A DNA stretch of 64,000 nt from Commensalibacter melissae (GCF_009734185.1 NZ_CP046393.1:1666501-1730500); one strand, 5' to 3'; shown: positions 51,788 to 62,368, counted from the stretch's first letter. The notes: generated from the sequence alone by a model not told the origin. A program made the numbers and translations.

Positions 51788-51800
51788 TCTAACAGTCTAT

Positions 51801-52967
51801 ATGTTTTGGTCCTTACAAACGAAAATTAAATTAACACGAATTTTATCCATTTGTACATTACTGGGGTGCATTCAATCTGGAATCAGCTGTCTGCTTATCT
51901 ATTTCTTTAAAAAAAAAATCAAAAACCAAAAAAAATATACAGCCCCCTCTTCCCTTCCCCCAGTAACAATCTTAAAGCCTTTGGCTAATACAGAACCCCT
52001 CCTTTATGAGGCTTTACAAAGTTTCTGCGAACAGGATTATCCAGATTTTCAATTAATTTTTGGCGTTCAAGATAAAAAAGACCCTGCAATTGAAATTGTT
52101 CATCATCTACAGAATCAATATCCCAATCGCAATATTAAACTGGTTATCAATCCAAAAATTCATGGGGTAAACCGCAAAGTATCAAATTTAATAAACATGT
52201 TTGCCTACGCAATCCATGACTGTCTACTTATTTCAGATTCCGATATTCACACACCGCATCAGAATTATTTAAGAGAAACCATTCCCTTATTGGATAATGA
52301 CAATGTTGGACTGATAACCTCTTTATATAGTGGATTACCTTATGAATCCTCTATTGTCCAAATGCTGGCCAGTGCTCATATCAATTATAACTTTATGCCG
52401 GGCGTGATACTTTCACGCTATCTGGGCCGTCAGGATTGTTTTGGTGCCTGTGTTGCAATCAAACGGTCCATACTTATGAAAATTGGCGGATTAAAAGCTC
52501 TGTTACCCTATATTGCAGATGATGCAAAACTTGGAGAGCTTATCAGAAAACAAAATTTAGAGGTTGTTCTTTCACCTTCCATCGTTAAGACAACTGTTTC
52601 TGAAAATACTTTTCAAGCTTTATATAAACATGAGTTGCGCTGGAATCGTACCGTTTTTACAGTGGAACCCCTTGGTTTTACATGCTCTTTCATCCAGCTT
52701 CCCCTATTCTGGATTTCTCTTGCTGTTTTACTAAACCCTTTGAAAAAAAAATCATGGATTAATTTTTTAAGCTGCTGGATTTTTCAATCTATTTGTTGTT
52801 TAGTGATCAATAAAAAGATTAAACTTGACCTTAAGTTAATTCCTTTCCTGTTACCCCTAAGGGACTGGATCTCGGCTTCTATTATGATGAGAAGTATTTT
52901 CAAAGAAGATATTGAATGGCGTGGACAAAAAATGACTTTTAAAAAAAACCAAGGTTCCAATAGTTAA
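51801..52967 (+). CDS. hpnI: HpnI, hopanoid glycosyltransferase
   Basis: HpnI is a membrane glycosyltransferase (GT2/GT21, ceramide glucosyltransferase-like) that adds an N-acetylglucosamine-type sugar to bacteriohopanetetrol. An N-terminal helix is followed by PPVTILKPL, the DSDIH metal motif, FGACVAIKRS, ADDAKLGE and the KHELRWNRT segment that corresponds to Q/R-x-x-RW. C-terminal hydrophobic segments anchor it. At 388 residues it is normal. It lies 13 nt after hpnM and upstream of hpnJ and hpnK, the other genes for the cyclitol-ether head group. Confidence 0.92.
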   Translation: MFWSLQTKIKLTRILSICTLLGCIQSGISCLLIYFFKKKIKNQKKYTAPSSLPPVTILKPLANTEPLLYEALQSFCEQDYPDFQLIFGVQDKKDPAIEIVHHLQNQYPNRNIKLVINPKIHGVNRKVSNLINMFAYAIHDCLLISDSDIHTPHQNYLRETIPLLDNDNVGLITSLYSGLPYESSIVQMLASAHINYNFMPGVILSRYLGRQDCFGACVAIKRSILMKIGGLKALLPYIADDAKLGELIRKQNLEVVLSPSIVKTTVSENTFQALYKHELRWNRTVFTVEPLGFTCSFIQLPLFWISLAVLLNPLKKKSWINFLSCWIFQSICCLVINKKIKLDLKLIPFLLPLRDWISASIMMRSIFKEDIEWRGQKMTFKKNQGSNS

Positions 52968-53050
52968 ACGATAGTGATAGATAATTGAACCAATTAAGTA
53001 TTTTTAAACAACCATAATAAAATAGAAAAAATCAAAGGATTAGTTCCATC

Positions 53051-54475
53051 ATGATGAAGACTCTGTTTCTACAACCCCCCTCCTTTGAAGGTTTTGATGG
53101 AGGTGCAGGTTCCCGCTACCAAGCCAAGCGCGAAATTAAATCATTCTGGTATCCAACTTGGTTGGCCCAACCGGCAGCCCTTATCCCGAACAGTCGCCTG
53201 ATTGATGCGCCCCCTGCAAGAATGACGATGGAACCCATTCTTGCTGATGTTAAAAACCGTGATCTGGTAATCATGCATACTTCTACCCCATCCTTTTCAT
53301 CGGATGTCAAGGTTGCAAAAATGCTCAAGGATGCAAATCCTTCCCTCAAAATTGGCATGGTCGGTGCGAAGGTTGCTGTTCAACCCCAGGAAAGTCTCGA
53401 AAAGAGCGATGTTATTGATTTTGTAGCCCGGAATGAATTTGACTTTACATTGAAAGAAGTCGCAGAAGGTCGCGATTTCAAAGATATTGACGGCATATCC
53501 TGGCGGGATGCAAATGGCAAAATTGTTCATAATAAAAACAGGGCAATAATTGAAAATATGGATTCCTTGCCTTTTGTTACCGAAGTTTACAAAAGGGATC
53601 TTCATATTGAAGATTATTTCATTGGATATTTAAAACATCCATATCTTTCCCTATATACTGGCCGTGGATGTAAATCACGCTGCACGTTCTGCCTGTGGCC
53701 ACAAACAGTAGGTGGACATCGTTATCGTACACGAAGTCCAGAACATGTCGCGGCAGAAATTCGTTTGGCTCAACAATATTTTCCACAAGTTAAAGAATTT
53801 TTCTTTGATGATGATACATTTACAGATGATCTTCCTCGTGCGGAGGCAATCGCTCGTGAATTGGGAAAATTAGGGGTGACCTGGTCCTGTAACGCCAAGG
53901 CGAATGTTCCCCGTAGCACCTTGAAAGTGTTAAAGGATAATGGGTTGCGCCTATTGCTGGTTGGTTATGAAAGCGGAAATCAGCAAATCCTGCATAACAT
54001 TAAAAAGGGAATGCGAATCGAGGTTGCACGTGAATTCACAAAAAACTGTCATGAACTTGGAATTAAAATCCACGGCACCTTTATTCTCGGTTTACCAGGA
54101 GAGACCAAGGAAACAATCCAGGAAACAATCAAATTCGCCACTGAAATCAACCCTCATACTTTACAGGTTTCCCTAGCCGCTCCATATCCAGGAACATTTC
54201 TGCATCAACAGGCACTTGAAAATGGATGGCTAGATGAAAATAATGCGGAATTGATTGATGAACATGGCGTTCAGATCGCCCCTTTGCATTATCCTCATTT
54301 ATCTCATACGGAAATTTTTGATAGCGTTGAAACATTTTACAAGAAATTTTACTTTCGCGCTCCCAAAATAGCATCTATTGTAGGAGAGATGATCACCAGC
54401 CCACAAATGATGAAACGTCGCTTACGCGAAGGCGTCGAATTTTTCCAATTTCTCCGAGATCGCCATACATCATAA
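53051..54475 (+). CDS. hpnJ: HpnJ, radical SAM enzyme of hopanoid cyclitol-ether synthesis
   Basis: HpnJ is thought to contract the sugar ring to the cyclitol ether of bacteriohopanetetrol. The radical SAM cysteines are CKSRCTFC (Cys207, Cys211, Cys214). The N-terminal 150 residues resemble the B12-binding-like domain of class B radical SAM proteins (LFLQPPSFEG, VIMHTSTPSFSSDV, LKIGMVGAKV), but I do not see the classical DxHxxG motif. FFDDDTFTDD and the HGTFILGLPGET segment are further signatures. At 474 residues it is full length; AAAGGA precedes the ATG. Confidence 0.94.
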   Translation: MMKTLFLQPPSFEGFDGGAGSRYQAKREIKSFWYPTWLAQPAALIPNSRLIDAPPARMTMEPILADVKNRDLVIMHTSTPSFSSDVKVAKMLKDANPSLKIGMVGAKVAVQPQESLEKSDVIDFVARNEFDFTLKEVAEGRDFKDIDGISWRDANGKIVHNKNRAIIENMDSLPFVTEVYKRDLHIEDYFIGYLKHPYLSLYTGRGCKSRCTFCLWPQTVGGHRYRTRSPEHVAAEIRLAQQYFPQVKEFFFDDDTFTDDLPRAEAIARELGKLGVTWSCNAKANVPRSTLKVLKDNGLRLLLVGYESGNQQILHNIKKGMRIEVAREFTKNCHELGIKIHGTFILGLPGETKETIQETIKFATEINPHTLQVSLAAPYPGTFLHQQALENGWLDENNAELIDEHGVQIAPLHYPHLSHTEIFDSVETFYKKFYFRAPKIASIVGEMITSPQMMKRRLREGVEFFQFLRDRHTS

Positions 54476-54494
54476 TAAACAATAAAGAAATTTT

Positions 54495-55346
54495 GTGACA
54501 AGAAAAATTCTTATTTCAGCAGATGATTTCGGTTTATCTGTCGAGGTCAATGAGGCAATTGAAATTGCACATCGGCAAGGGGTTCTGAGTACCGCGAATC
54601 TTATGATTGCAGGCGATGCAGCTGAGGATGCAATCATAAGAGCCAAAAGAATGCCAAATTTGCAGGTTGGATTGCATGTTGTTGTCATTGAGGGAAAATC
54701 AATTTTGCCAAAAAGTGAAATTCCACTTCTTGTCGATGAAAATCGTCTTTTCCCCTCACAACAACTTAAAATGGGAATCAACTACTTTTTCAATCAACAC
54801 ATCCGTAGACAACTGGAAAAGGAAATCAGGGCTCAATTCGAAACCTTTAGAAAAACAGGACTGGCTCTTGATCATATCGATGTGCATAAACATATGCATC
54901 TTCACCCAACCATTGCTCAGCTTATTATAAAAATCAGTCATGATTATCGGTTGCAACGAATAAGACTTCCCAAAGAACCCGTTAAGACTCTCAGATCCAT
55001 TGATCAGACAACCAATCTAGATAATACAAATAACTTGCTGGTTTATTATTGGTGCAAACTTCTTGAAGAACAGATCAAAAAAGCCGGGATGAAATCTTTT
55101 GATTGGTGCTTTGGCTTATCCTGGTGTGGGCATATGACATTTGACCGTATCCAGAAATTAATCCCGTCCCTACCACAAGGTAATTCTGAATTGTTTTTCC
55201 ATCCTGCAACCACAAAAACGGGATTATATAATCAACTTATGCCTCAATATGAACCTGAAAAGGAGCTGGAGACCCTCTGTCACCCAGACTTCCCCAAGCT
55301 GCTTCAGGAACATGGCATTCATCCAATTACTTGGAAAAACATTTAA
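54495..55346 (+). CDS. hpnK: HpnK, YdjC-like deacetylase of hopanoid synthesis
   Basis: HpnK belongs to the YdjC/ChbG carbohydrate deacetylase family and deacetylates the N-acetylglucosaminyl hopanoid. The metal site is recognised from SADDFGLSVEVNEAI (Asp10, Asp11), GLHVVVIEG and the HIDVHKHMHLHP cluster near residue 125. The start is a GTG, with only an AAAGAAA run ahead of it; no better ATG fits the conserved N-terminus MTRKILISADDFG. At 283 residues it is complete. It ends six bases before the 3' end of trxA, which runs in the opposite direction. Confidence 0.93.
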   Translation: MTRKILISADDFGLSVEVNEAIEIAHRQGVLSTANLMIAGDAAEDAIIRAKRMPNLQVGLHVVVIEGKSILPKSEIPLLVDENRLFPSQQLKMGINYFFNQHIRRQLEKEIRAQFETFRKTGLALDHIDVHKHMHLHPTIAQLIIKISHDYRLQRIRLPKEPVKTLRSIDQTTNLDNTNNLLVYYWCKLLEEQIKKAGMKSFDWCFGLSWCGHMTFDRIQKLIPSLPQGNSELFFHPATTKTGLYNQLMPQYEPEKELETLCHPDFPKLLQEHGIHPITWKNI

Positions 55347-55352
55347 AATATC

Positions 55353-55682
55353 TCAACGGATAGCTGTTTCAATCCAGCCTTTCAATTTTTCCTTTGGTAA
55401 GGCTCCTACCTTGGTTGATAAAGGCTGTCCATCTTTGAACAAGATAAGGGTTGGAATTCCCCTAACTCCATAATTTGTTGGCACCTCAGGGTTTTCCTCG
55501 ACATTAACCTTGGCAACAACTAATTTACCTTGCATTTCTTTTGCTAATTCTTCCAAAACTGGAGCAATCATTTTGCAAGGTCCGCACCATTCCGCCCAAA
55601 AATCAACCAGGACGATTTGATCGGATTTCAATACATCCTGTTCAAAACTTTGATCTGTTACTTTTTTAGTAAATTCGCTCAT
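55353..55682 (-). CDS. trxA: Thioredoxin TrxA
   Basis: This is a classical thioredoxin with the redox motif WCGPC (Cys33, Cys36), [11 protein letters not shown] before it, [18 protein letters not shown] with the cis-proline, and the G-ALPKEKL C-terminus. Length (109 residues) is standard. I chose the ATG at 55682 because GAGG is five bases upstream; an in-frame GTG at 55688 would add two residues. In acetic acid bacteria trxA commonly follows addA, as here (81-nt gap). Convergent with hpnK. Confidence 0.96.
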   Translation of the reverse strand: MSEFTKKVTDQSFEQDVLKSDQIVLVDFWAEWCGPCKMIAPVLEELAKEMQGKLVVAKVNVEENPEVPTNYGVRGIPTLILFKDGQPLSTKVGALPKEKLKGWIETAIR

Positions 55683-55763
55683 TTCCACCTCATAACTTTT
55701 AAAATAATCTTCATATCTACTAAATAGATGACTGTCCTTGATGTCAAATATTATTAAGATTGT

Positions 55764-58700
55764 CTATATCTGTGCCGGCAAATATTTTTCAAGTAAAGCA
55801 ATGGGCAATTTCATTATTTTTAGAGCATCTGTCCAAATCAGTAACGGCTCAATTTGATGATATGGATAAATTTCCTTTAATAAGATCCAATAAGATGCCA
55901 TCTGCCTTAAATAAATTTTGGATACCATCTCAACAGTATCCGGCACTTTTTGACCGGATTTAAAATCACATAGTAAAATTTTATCCGATAAAATACGCAT
56001 ACGATCAATCTGACCCGTAATGACAAGATCATTGACAATACCTGTTACAGGTTGTTCAACCAAACTATCAGAATCAAACAATTTTTGTAATTCTGGATTA
56101 TTAATCAACTGGATAACTTGATGAACAATTTTATCCAATTCCTGACCGGATAGTTTAACATTTTCTCGCTTGAACCATTGATATGCCAAGTCATAACGCT
56201 TTTCACAAGGGTAATTTGGCAAATATTGTAATAAGGCATGAATGACTCGACCACGATAAAAAGGATCTTTTTTCTTTCTTGTTTTAACCGGTGATATTTT
56301 AGAAGGAACCTCACCAAATATTATCCCGTCTGGTCGACTTGGAATATAATGGGGTAATATGACATTTTCATCAGGTAACGCAACAGCCTTTCCTTTTTGT
56401 TGCAACCATTTGGGCAAAATTATTGATTTGCTGGATTGATTTCCAAAATCATCCGGTGAACAATTCATATTGTATGAAAGGGAATTACTTTTATTTTCTA
56501 TAAAATGATGTGTTCCTTCCCAAATTTCTTGGAAAAAACAGGCCTGCAAATCAGGCAACTGCTTCATCGCCTTTTCACAATAATCATACCAAGTGTTTTC
56601 AGTTTTTTTATTTTTGGATTTTTGCCAGCCACAAACCAATAACCATTCACTTGCACGCGTTAAAGCAACATAAAGCAGACGATTGCTTTCTTCGGTATCC
56701 AATTGCAATTTAAATGACCTATATTCTTTACTTTCCCTAATATCGCAATTTTTATTTGGAACATATAAAGGGATTTTGATATTCTTTTCCGCATCCTCTT
56801 TCCAAACCAGAACCTGATCAGATTGAAATCCGCCCTGTTTAGATACGGGATTCACGGTATCAGGTAAAATGACTAAACGCCCCTGCAGTCCTTTCGCACC
56901 ATGTACCGTCATAATCCTAACCATATCAAGGTCTGCTTCCGCCTCGTTTTTTATGGTACGTTCGGATTGTTTCAACCAATATAAAAAACCCTGTAAAGAT
57001 GGGATATGATTATCTTCATATTGCATTGCCTGGAAAAGTAATTCATCAATCGCCTCAAGTGCCTCTTCCCCCAAACGGGCGAGAAATCTTTCCCGTCCAC
57101 GATGTTCCCCCAAAATCTCAACCAACAAGGCATAGGGCGTAACATAATCCACTCTGACAAACAATTTTGAGAGCATTAACCATGCCTCCTGCCAGTCTTT
57201 CCTTTCCAAATGCCGAATAAACAAGGCATTCCACAAAGTCTGGCCTTTTATTCTTGATCCGGCAAGCTCCATAAGACTTTCTTCATCCAATCCCCCCAAA
57301 GGTGATTTTAAGACACATGCCAAGGTCAAATCATCCTGCGGCAATAAAAGCACCTCACAAAGTACCAATAGATCCTGTACGGCTATTTGATCAAGCAATT
57401 GTGTTTTAACCAGATTGACCAATGGAATATTTTTCATTTTCAGAGCCCGGATCAAGGCCCGTGAAAAATCAGATCGTTTCCGGATTAAAATAAGAATATC
57501 ACCTGCCCTGATGGGACGCCCACCATAAGGTGGTACCCTGCCGATCTGTCCCTTAATCCAATCGGCAAGACATTCAGCCAAAATCATGTCAGGTGTTGAA
57601 TGATACTGATTTTTCCTCAATGGTTTCCATAAGGTTTCCAAATCCTCCTTTTCCATATCATCCATCATCGCTAATGGCCATATATCAACCCGCCCGGGAG
57701 CAGATATCTTCGCCGAACGATGCTGGCGAAACTGATCCATTGATAAATTATCCCAGACGCCTGTTAATCCATTTTCAGGCAAAAAAACCTGATCTACGAA
57801 ATCAAGAATAATCTGACTGGAACGAAAGGAAACCCGTAATTGGGGATCCGCCCATAATTCACCTGCCTCTTTTACCTTTTTTGATATTTTTTCACGAAAA
57901 TTAAAAAATTCCTGTGGCTTTGCCCCCTGAAAAGAATAGATGGATTGTTTGTAATCTCCAACGGCAAAAATCGTTCTGGAATGATACGAAACAGGATCCT
58001 TACCCATTCCCGCAAAAAATTCAGACAAAATATTATCTGCAATCCGCCATTGTTCAGCCGAATTATCCTGTACTTCATCCAACAAAATATGTTCCAAACC
58101 GCCATCGAGCTTGAACAAAACCCAAGCGGCACCAGGATTATCAAGCAAATCCAAAGTGTAATTAATCAAATCACTGTAATGCAAAACCCCTTGGGCACGT
58201 TTAATATCTTGATAATGTTGCCAAATTAATGAAAAGACATTCAAAAGAGCCCCTGTATATTCATAAATGTCATAGCGATTGATTGTTTCAGCAATCTGAT
58301 ACATATAGTCAGCCTGTTCATTCAACAAAACTGCAATCGCGTTATTTTCCCCCTTATTGACAGTAAAATTTTTAACTTGACCATTTTTTTTAAGCAAGGT
58401 CTCCTGCATTATATTCCATTGGACAATTCGTTGATCGCTCGAAAGATCAAACCATCGAATACAGGATTCTATTGCCGCTCTAGATTTTTTATTTTTAATA
58501 TCCCGATTCAGTTCCAGACATTTTCTAATGTCCTTTTCTGCTGGCCAGATTTCACATACACGAGCTAAATAATCCTGTTTATTGGAAAAATCCAGCTTTA
58601 AACATGAACGTAAATAAGCGGAAAATTGTCGCTGTTGAATCAAACGTAAAACTGGCTGTAAATATTGCTGATTTTGTTGTAGTTCCTGTAAAAGCTCCAA

Positions 58701-59303
58701 AAAATGATTATTATTGATTAATGGGCTTAAGACCTGAATATCATGATCAGAAATTTCATCAATTTTTTCGTTAAAAGCCCTTTTGAAAGTTAATAAATTA
58801 TCACCCTCCTCAATAACCTTGAACTGAGGAATAATTCTGGCCTCCAAAGGGAAACGCTGCAGGATAGATTGACAAAATGCATGATTGGTTTCAATCCGCA
58901 TACCCCCTGGTAAATCCAAAATTTCTGCAAACAATGCCCGAGCCGCTTTGCGCATCTTATCGCACGGATTGATTTGTAAATCGAGCAAAGCCCTATCCAG
59001 TTCTTGATTCGTATAGCCAACCCATTCACTTAATTTTTTTTGCAACCGAATTGCCATTTCGGCAGCCGCGGATTTGGAATAGGTTAAACATTGGATCCGC
59101 TGCGGTTGTATACCGGGATGAATTTTACCCTTTTTATCAGTCCATGGCATCATTAACCGTAATAAACGATCAACAAGAAGTTTTGTTTTACCGCTTCCTG
59201 CCGATGCGGATACAAAAACTGAATAATGCGGATTAGAGGCATCTCTTTGTTGCCTGTTCGCTTCTTCAACAGGATCTGAAAAAGAAAACTGCCGCTGCAT
59301 CAT
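55764..59303 (-). CDS. addA: AddA, helicase-nuclease subunit of the AddAB recombination complex
   Basis: AddA is a UvrD-like helicase with a C-terminal RecB-type nuclease that processes double-strand breaks for RecA. The Walker A is SASAGSGKTKLL near residues 31-42. Further helicase motifs are LLDEVQDNSAEQW, FAVGDYKQSIYSFQGA, the VMTVHGAKGLQG-like motif IMTVHGAKGLQG and LLYVALTRASEW. The nuclease carries YRGRVIHALLQYLP and LLCDFKSGQ near the C-terminus. I chose the ATG at 59303, which overlaps the addB stop as ATGA with GGGGG just upstream. At 1179 residues it is full length. Confidence 0.95.
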   Translation of the reverse strand: MMQRQFSFSDPVEEANRQQRDASNPHYSVFVSASAGSGKTKLLVDRLLRLMMPWTDKKGKIHPGIQPQRIQCLTYSKSAAAEMAIRLQKKLSEWVGYTNQELDRALLDLQINPCDKMRKAARALFAEILDLPGGMRIETNHAFCQSILQRFPLEARIIPQFKVIEEGDNLLTFKRAFNEKIDEISDHDIQVLSPLINNNHFLELLQELQQNQQYLQPVLRLIQQRQFSAYLRSCLKLDFSNKQDYLARVCEIWPAEKDIRKCLELNRDIKNKKSRAAIESCIRWFDLSSDQRIVQWNIMQETLLKKNGQVKNFTVNKGENNAIAVLLNEQADYMYQIAETINRYDIYEYTGALLNVFSLIWQHYQDIKRAQGVLHYSDLINYTLDLLDNPGAAWVLFKLDGGLEHILLDEVQDNSAEQWRIADNILSEFFAGMGKDPVSYHSRTIFAVGDYKQSIYSFQGAKPQEFFNFREKISKKVKEAGELWADPQLRVSFRSSQIILDFVDQVFLPENGLTGVWDNLSMDQFRQHRSAKISAPGRVDIWPLAMMDDMEKEDLETLWKPLRKNQYHSTPDMILAECLADWIKGQIGRVPPYGGRPIRAGDILILIRKRSDFSRALIRALKMKNIPLVNLVKTQLLDQIAVQDLLVLCEVLLLPQDDLTLACVLKSPLGGLDEESLMELAGSRIKGQTLWNALFIRHLERKDWQEAWLMLSKLFVRVDYVTPYALLVEILGEHRGRERFLARLGEEALEAIDELLFQAMQYEDNHIPSLQGFLYWLKQSERTIKNEAEADLDMVRIMTVHGAKGLQGRLVILPDTVNPVSKQGGFQSDQVLVWKEDAEKNIKIPLYVPNKNCDIRESKEYRSFKLQLDTEESNRLLYVALTRASEWLLVCGWQKSKNKKTENTWYDYCEKAMKQLPDLQACFFQEIWEGTHHFIENKSNSLSYNMNCSPDDFGNQSSKSIILPKWLQQKGKAVALPDENVILPHYIPSRPDGIIFGEVPSKISPVKTRKKKDPFYRGRVIHALLQYLPNYPCEKRYDLAYQWFKRENVKLSGQELDKIVHQVIQLINNPELQKLFDSDSLVEQPVTGIVNDLVITGQIDRMRILSDKILLCDFKSGQKVPDTVEMVSKIYLRQMASYWILLKEIYPYHQIEPLLIWTDALKIMKLPIALLEKYLPAQI

Positions 59304-62300
59304 GATCCCCCAGTTCCCAATCCCCATTCAAGAAAACGAGCCAAATGCTTATAATCTCCAAAAACAGGCAGGGTTTGTACATATTCTTTTATTAAATGAG
59401 GACGTGGACGGGATAAATAAGGCTGTTCCTGGTCACAATAGGCAATAATCAGCTTTTGAAGAACTTGCCAGTATCTTTCGCTTAAATTTGTGGCATCCCC
59501 TTCTTTTTGAATATTATCTATATGGATTTCCTTACCTTCCTCTATTCCCCCCTTTAACTCCCAATATGTAAATTTTGAAATTTCATGTTCAGCCAGACTT
59601 TTATCAAACCCGCCATAATAAGCCATTGCCGCTTCCAAGGGTAACTGTGGAAACAATCCGTTCTTCACATTTATACACGCAGGGGTAACACCTGTTTTGT
59701 AATCATATATTTCTACAGTTCCATCCGTGTTTAGCTGTATTCGATCCGCAATACCCCGTAAGGTGAAGTCAATTCCTGCGGTCAACTGAAAATAATGATG
59801 GCCTTCTTTTTCAAGATAAAACTGAGGAAGCATTCGACTATTACGACGTGACTTTTCCTGCTGGTAAACCCAATGGGCAATTTTTAATAACCGTGCATGC
59901 CACCATTTTTTATAAGAAATTAAGATATCCTGACGTTTATCCAGTACATCCAAAAGAGTCTGCTCTATTCCGCTTAGCGTCCATTGTTTGCTATAATTTT
60001 CATAAACATTCTTTAACCCTTCATGAACTATCAACCCAAAAATACTGGTTGATCGATCTTCCTCCAAACCAACAATTTTTCTTAAATTAAGTATTTTTTT
60101 CGCATAAATCTCATAAGGATCCTTTATCCATCGCTCAACATCAGTTATGGAAATGGATTTTGGACGCAACGCCGGCAAAGGTTTCGGAGAAGGACATTCC
60201 ATTGGGGTTGGAGATCCATCTGGTTGATCAAGATATTTTGTCCACAACAAAGCCGGATGCTGCTGAATCACACTCTTACGCCCCTTCAACCACGCCTTAA
60301 GACGGACAATCCAACGTGATTGCACAACTGGCGCATTTTCCTGTCTTAACGGTGAAGACAAAATCACTTCTGGTATCGAACAACACAAAGCCATAAAAGC
60401 ATAGGCTGTACGACCTATTTCAATATCCGGCAGTCCCATCCCCATTTTTTCACGCATCGGGCGGCTTAGCCAAGAACCAGAATCAATGGAGGGTGGCCAT
60501 ACCCCTTCGGATAATCCCCCTAAAATTACCATATCAACATTCTGCAACCGTGCTTCAAGCAATCCCCAGATATATACCCTTGGATGAAGCTGTCTAACTT
60601 CTCTCCCTTGTAGGGCACGGCGCGTGTGAACAATTAATCCTTGAAACGATGCCCTGAAAATGCTGGCAAATTCAGATAAAGTAACCACCTTTATATATTC
60701 AGTTTCAACAATAAGATCTCTCAAATGCTCGGCAAGTGCATTTCCCTCTTCAGCCTTCCATAGAATATCCTCTCCATTCTGTTCTTGATTAGAGGCAAGC
60801 TGTTCCGCAGCTCTTGCCAAATACGTCACCCATTCGCCAACCGTATATTTTGTAGTTTTTCCCAACAGAGTTTGCACATTCTGTTTCAATCGATCCAGCA
60901 AGCTGACCAATTCAGATGAGTTGGAAAAAAAATATGCGATATCGGTTCTTAGGGTATCCTTATCTAACAGCTTAATTTCTTCGATTTTCCGCTTCAATGC
61001 TGCTTGAATGACTGATAAACCAGAGGCTGCAAATTGTCTTAGAATAAAGATCTCCAGCAAACGGCTATAATCACGGCATAAACTGGCAGGCAATCCACAA
61101 CAAGCAAATGGATGTTTAAGTAAGGATAATAAAGATAAAGGGGTAAAATCCTCGACACAAGCTTGCAAAATCAAATTTAAAAAGACTGTGCCGGCCGTTT
61201 TATAAAGTGGTTCACCAGCACTATCATCCGCGATAACCCCCCACCGTCCCAGTTCCAGAGAAACACGCATTGCCAAATTACGATCAGGTGTAACAAGTGC
61301 AATTCTTTTCTGTGGAATTTCCAGGGCATCTCGAATCATTAACGCAATGGCTATTGCCTCTTGCTGCTGATTGAGCGGTTCAATTAAAAAACATTGATCC
61401 AAATGTACAGGACGCCGGTTTATTAACCAGCTTTCCAAACGGTCAGCAGGTAATAAAATTTGCTGAAATGCTGATATACGCTCTTTACAAATTGGTTGAA
61501 CACATATATGATCCCAGTATTGAAAATCAGAACGCTTAATACCTAATGCCGAAAACATTTTGACAAGTTCGGCGTAGGGATGCGTGATAGGCAAAGCATT
61601 CCAGCTTTCCTCTGACAAATCCTCCTGTAACCCGGAAACAATCAAACGTCCGCGTGGCAATTGAACAACCGTGGACAGAAATTCAACAATAACGGGCCTT
61701 GCATCTGCAAATCCGACCACCCAAACTGGATCCTGGCATCCAGAATTCCGCCAACTTTTAGCCTGGGCTTTTAAAAGAGCTATTACCCTTTCTACGGGAT
61801 TCATCAATTGATTATCCTGTAACCATTGAGGCCATATCTCGGTTATAATTGATAGAAATTTTAGAATATTTTGCCAGTGCTGTGCATATTCATCCTCAAC
61901 CGCTTTTGATAAAGCCGTCTTTAAATCACATCCAATCCATTCCGCCTCATCCATTAAATCAGCCAGGGATTTAGCCAAGTTCCAAGCTTCACCAGCCTGA
62001 ATTTGATTACCAAGCTCATGATTCATTTGTATAATTAACGATGTCAGAATTGATAATCTTTTTACAGGATGAACTGCGGGAAAAAGTATCAGTTCCTCTT
62101 TGCTATTAAAAGATAATCCTGCCTCATCTATAGTGCCAATGGAAATAATTTTGGGTAAAAGCAGCGGTTTCCCTTTATTAACTTTAATAAAACTATTAAT
62201 TAACGCTTTTACGGTTCTCTGATTGGGAACAATAACCATTCCACACGGGTAACCCCCTTGAGAATGCATTTCCTCCATCCATTTTTGAGCAATCGTATCC

Positions 62301-62341
62301 AAAAATACTGCATTAAAGGGGATCGTGATATATTTAGACAT
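59300..62341 (-). CDS. addB: AddB, second subunit of the AddAB complex (alphaproteobacterial type)
   Basis: AddB partners AddA; it has an inactivated-helicase architecture and its own C-terminal PD-(D/E)XK nuclease. VPNQRTVKALINSF (a remnant P-loop region) lies near the N-terminus, LGGLSEGVWPPSIDSGSWLSRPMREKMGMGLPDIEIGRTAY in the middle is a strong hallmark of the alphaproteobacterial form, and EIYDYKTG holds the nuclease lysine. At 1013 residues it is complete. I chose the ATG at 62341; an in-frame TTG at 62347 would add two residues. It overlaps addA by 4 nt and lies 27 nt after tsaE. Confidence 0.93.
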   Translation of the reverse strand: MSKYITIPFNAVFLDTIAQKWMEEMHSQGGYPCGMVIVPNQRTVKALINSFIKVNKGKPLLLPKIISIGTIDEAGLSFNSKEELILFPAVHPVKRLSILTSLIIQMNHELGNQIQAGEAWNLAKSLADLMDEAEWIGCDLKTALSKAVEDEYAQHWQNILKFLSIITEIWPQWLQDNQLMNPVERVIALLKAQAKSWRNSGCQDPVWVVGFADARPVIVEFLSTVVQLPRGRLIVSGLQEDLSEESWNALPITHPYAELVKMFSALGIKRSDFQYWDHICVQPICKERISAFQQILLPADRLESWLINRRPVHLDQCFLIEPLNQQQEAIAIALMIRDALEIPQKRIALVTPDRNLAMRVSLELGRWGVIADDSAGEPLYKTAGTVFLNLILQACVEDFTPLSLLSLLKHPFACCGLPASLCRDYSRLLEIFILRQFAASGLSVIQAALKRKIEEIKLLDKDTLRTDIAYFFSNSSELVSLLDRLKQNVQTLLGKTTKYTVGEWVTYLARAAEQLASNQEQNGEDILWKAEEGNALAEHLRDLIVETEYIKVVTLSEFASIFRASFQGLIVHTRRALQGREVRQLHPRVYIWGLLEARLQNVDMVILGGLSEGVWPPSIDSGSWLSRPMREKMGMGLPDIEIGRTAYAFMALCCSIPEVILSSPLRQENAPVVQSRWIVRLKAWLKGRKSVIQQHPALLWTKYLDQPDGSPTPMECPSPKPLPALRPKSISITDVERWIKDPYEIYAKKILNLRKIVGLEEDRSTSIFGLIVHEGLKNVYENYSKQWTLSGIEQTLLDVLDKRQDILISYKKWWHARLLKIAHWVYQQEKSRRNSRMLPQFYLEKEGHHYFQLTAGIDFTLRGIADRIQLNTDGTVEIYDYKTGVTPACINVKNGLFPQLPLEAAMAYYGGFDKSLAEHEISKFTYWELKGGIEEGKEIHIDNIQKEGDATNLSERYWQVLQKLIIAYCDQEQPYLSRPRPHLIKEYVQTLPVFGDYKHLARFLEWGLGTGGS

Positions 62342-62368
62342 TTTCAAATAATCATGAAGGTCATTTTA

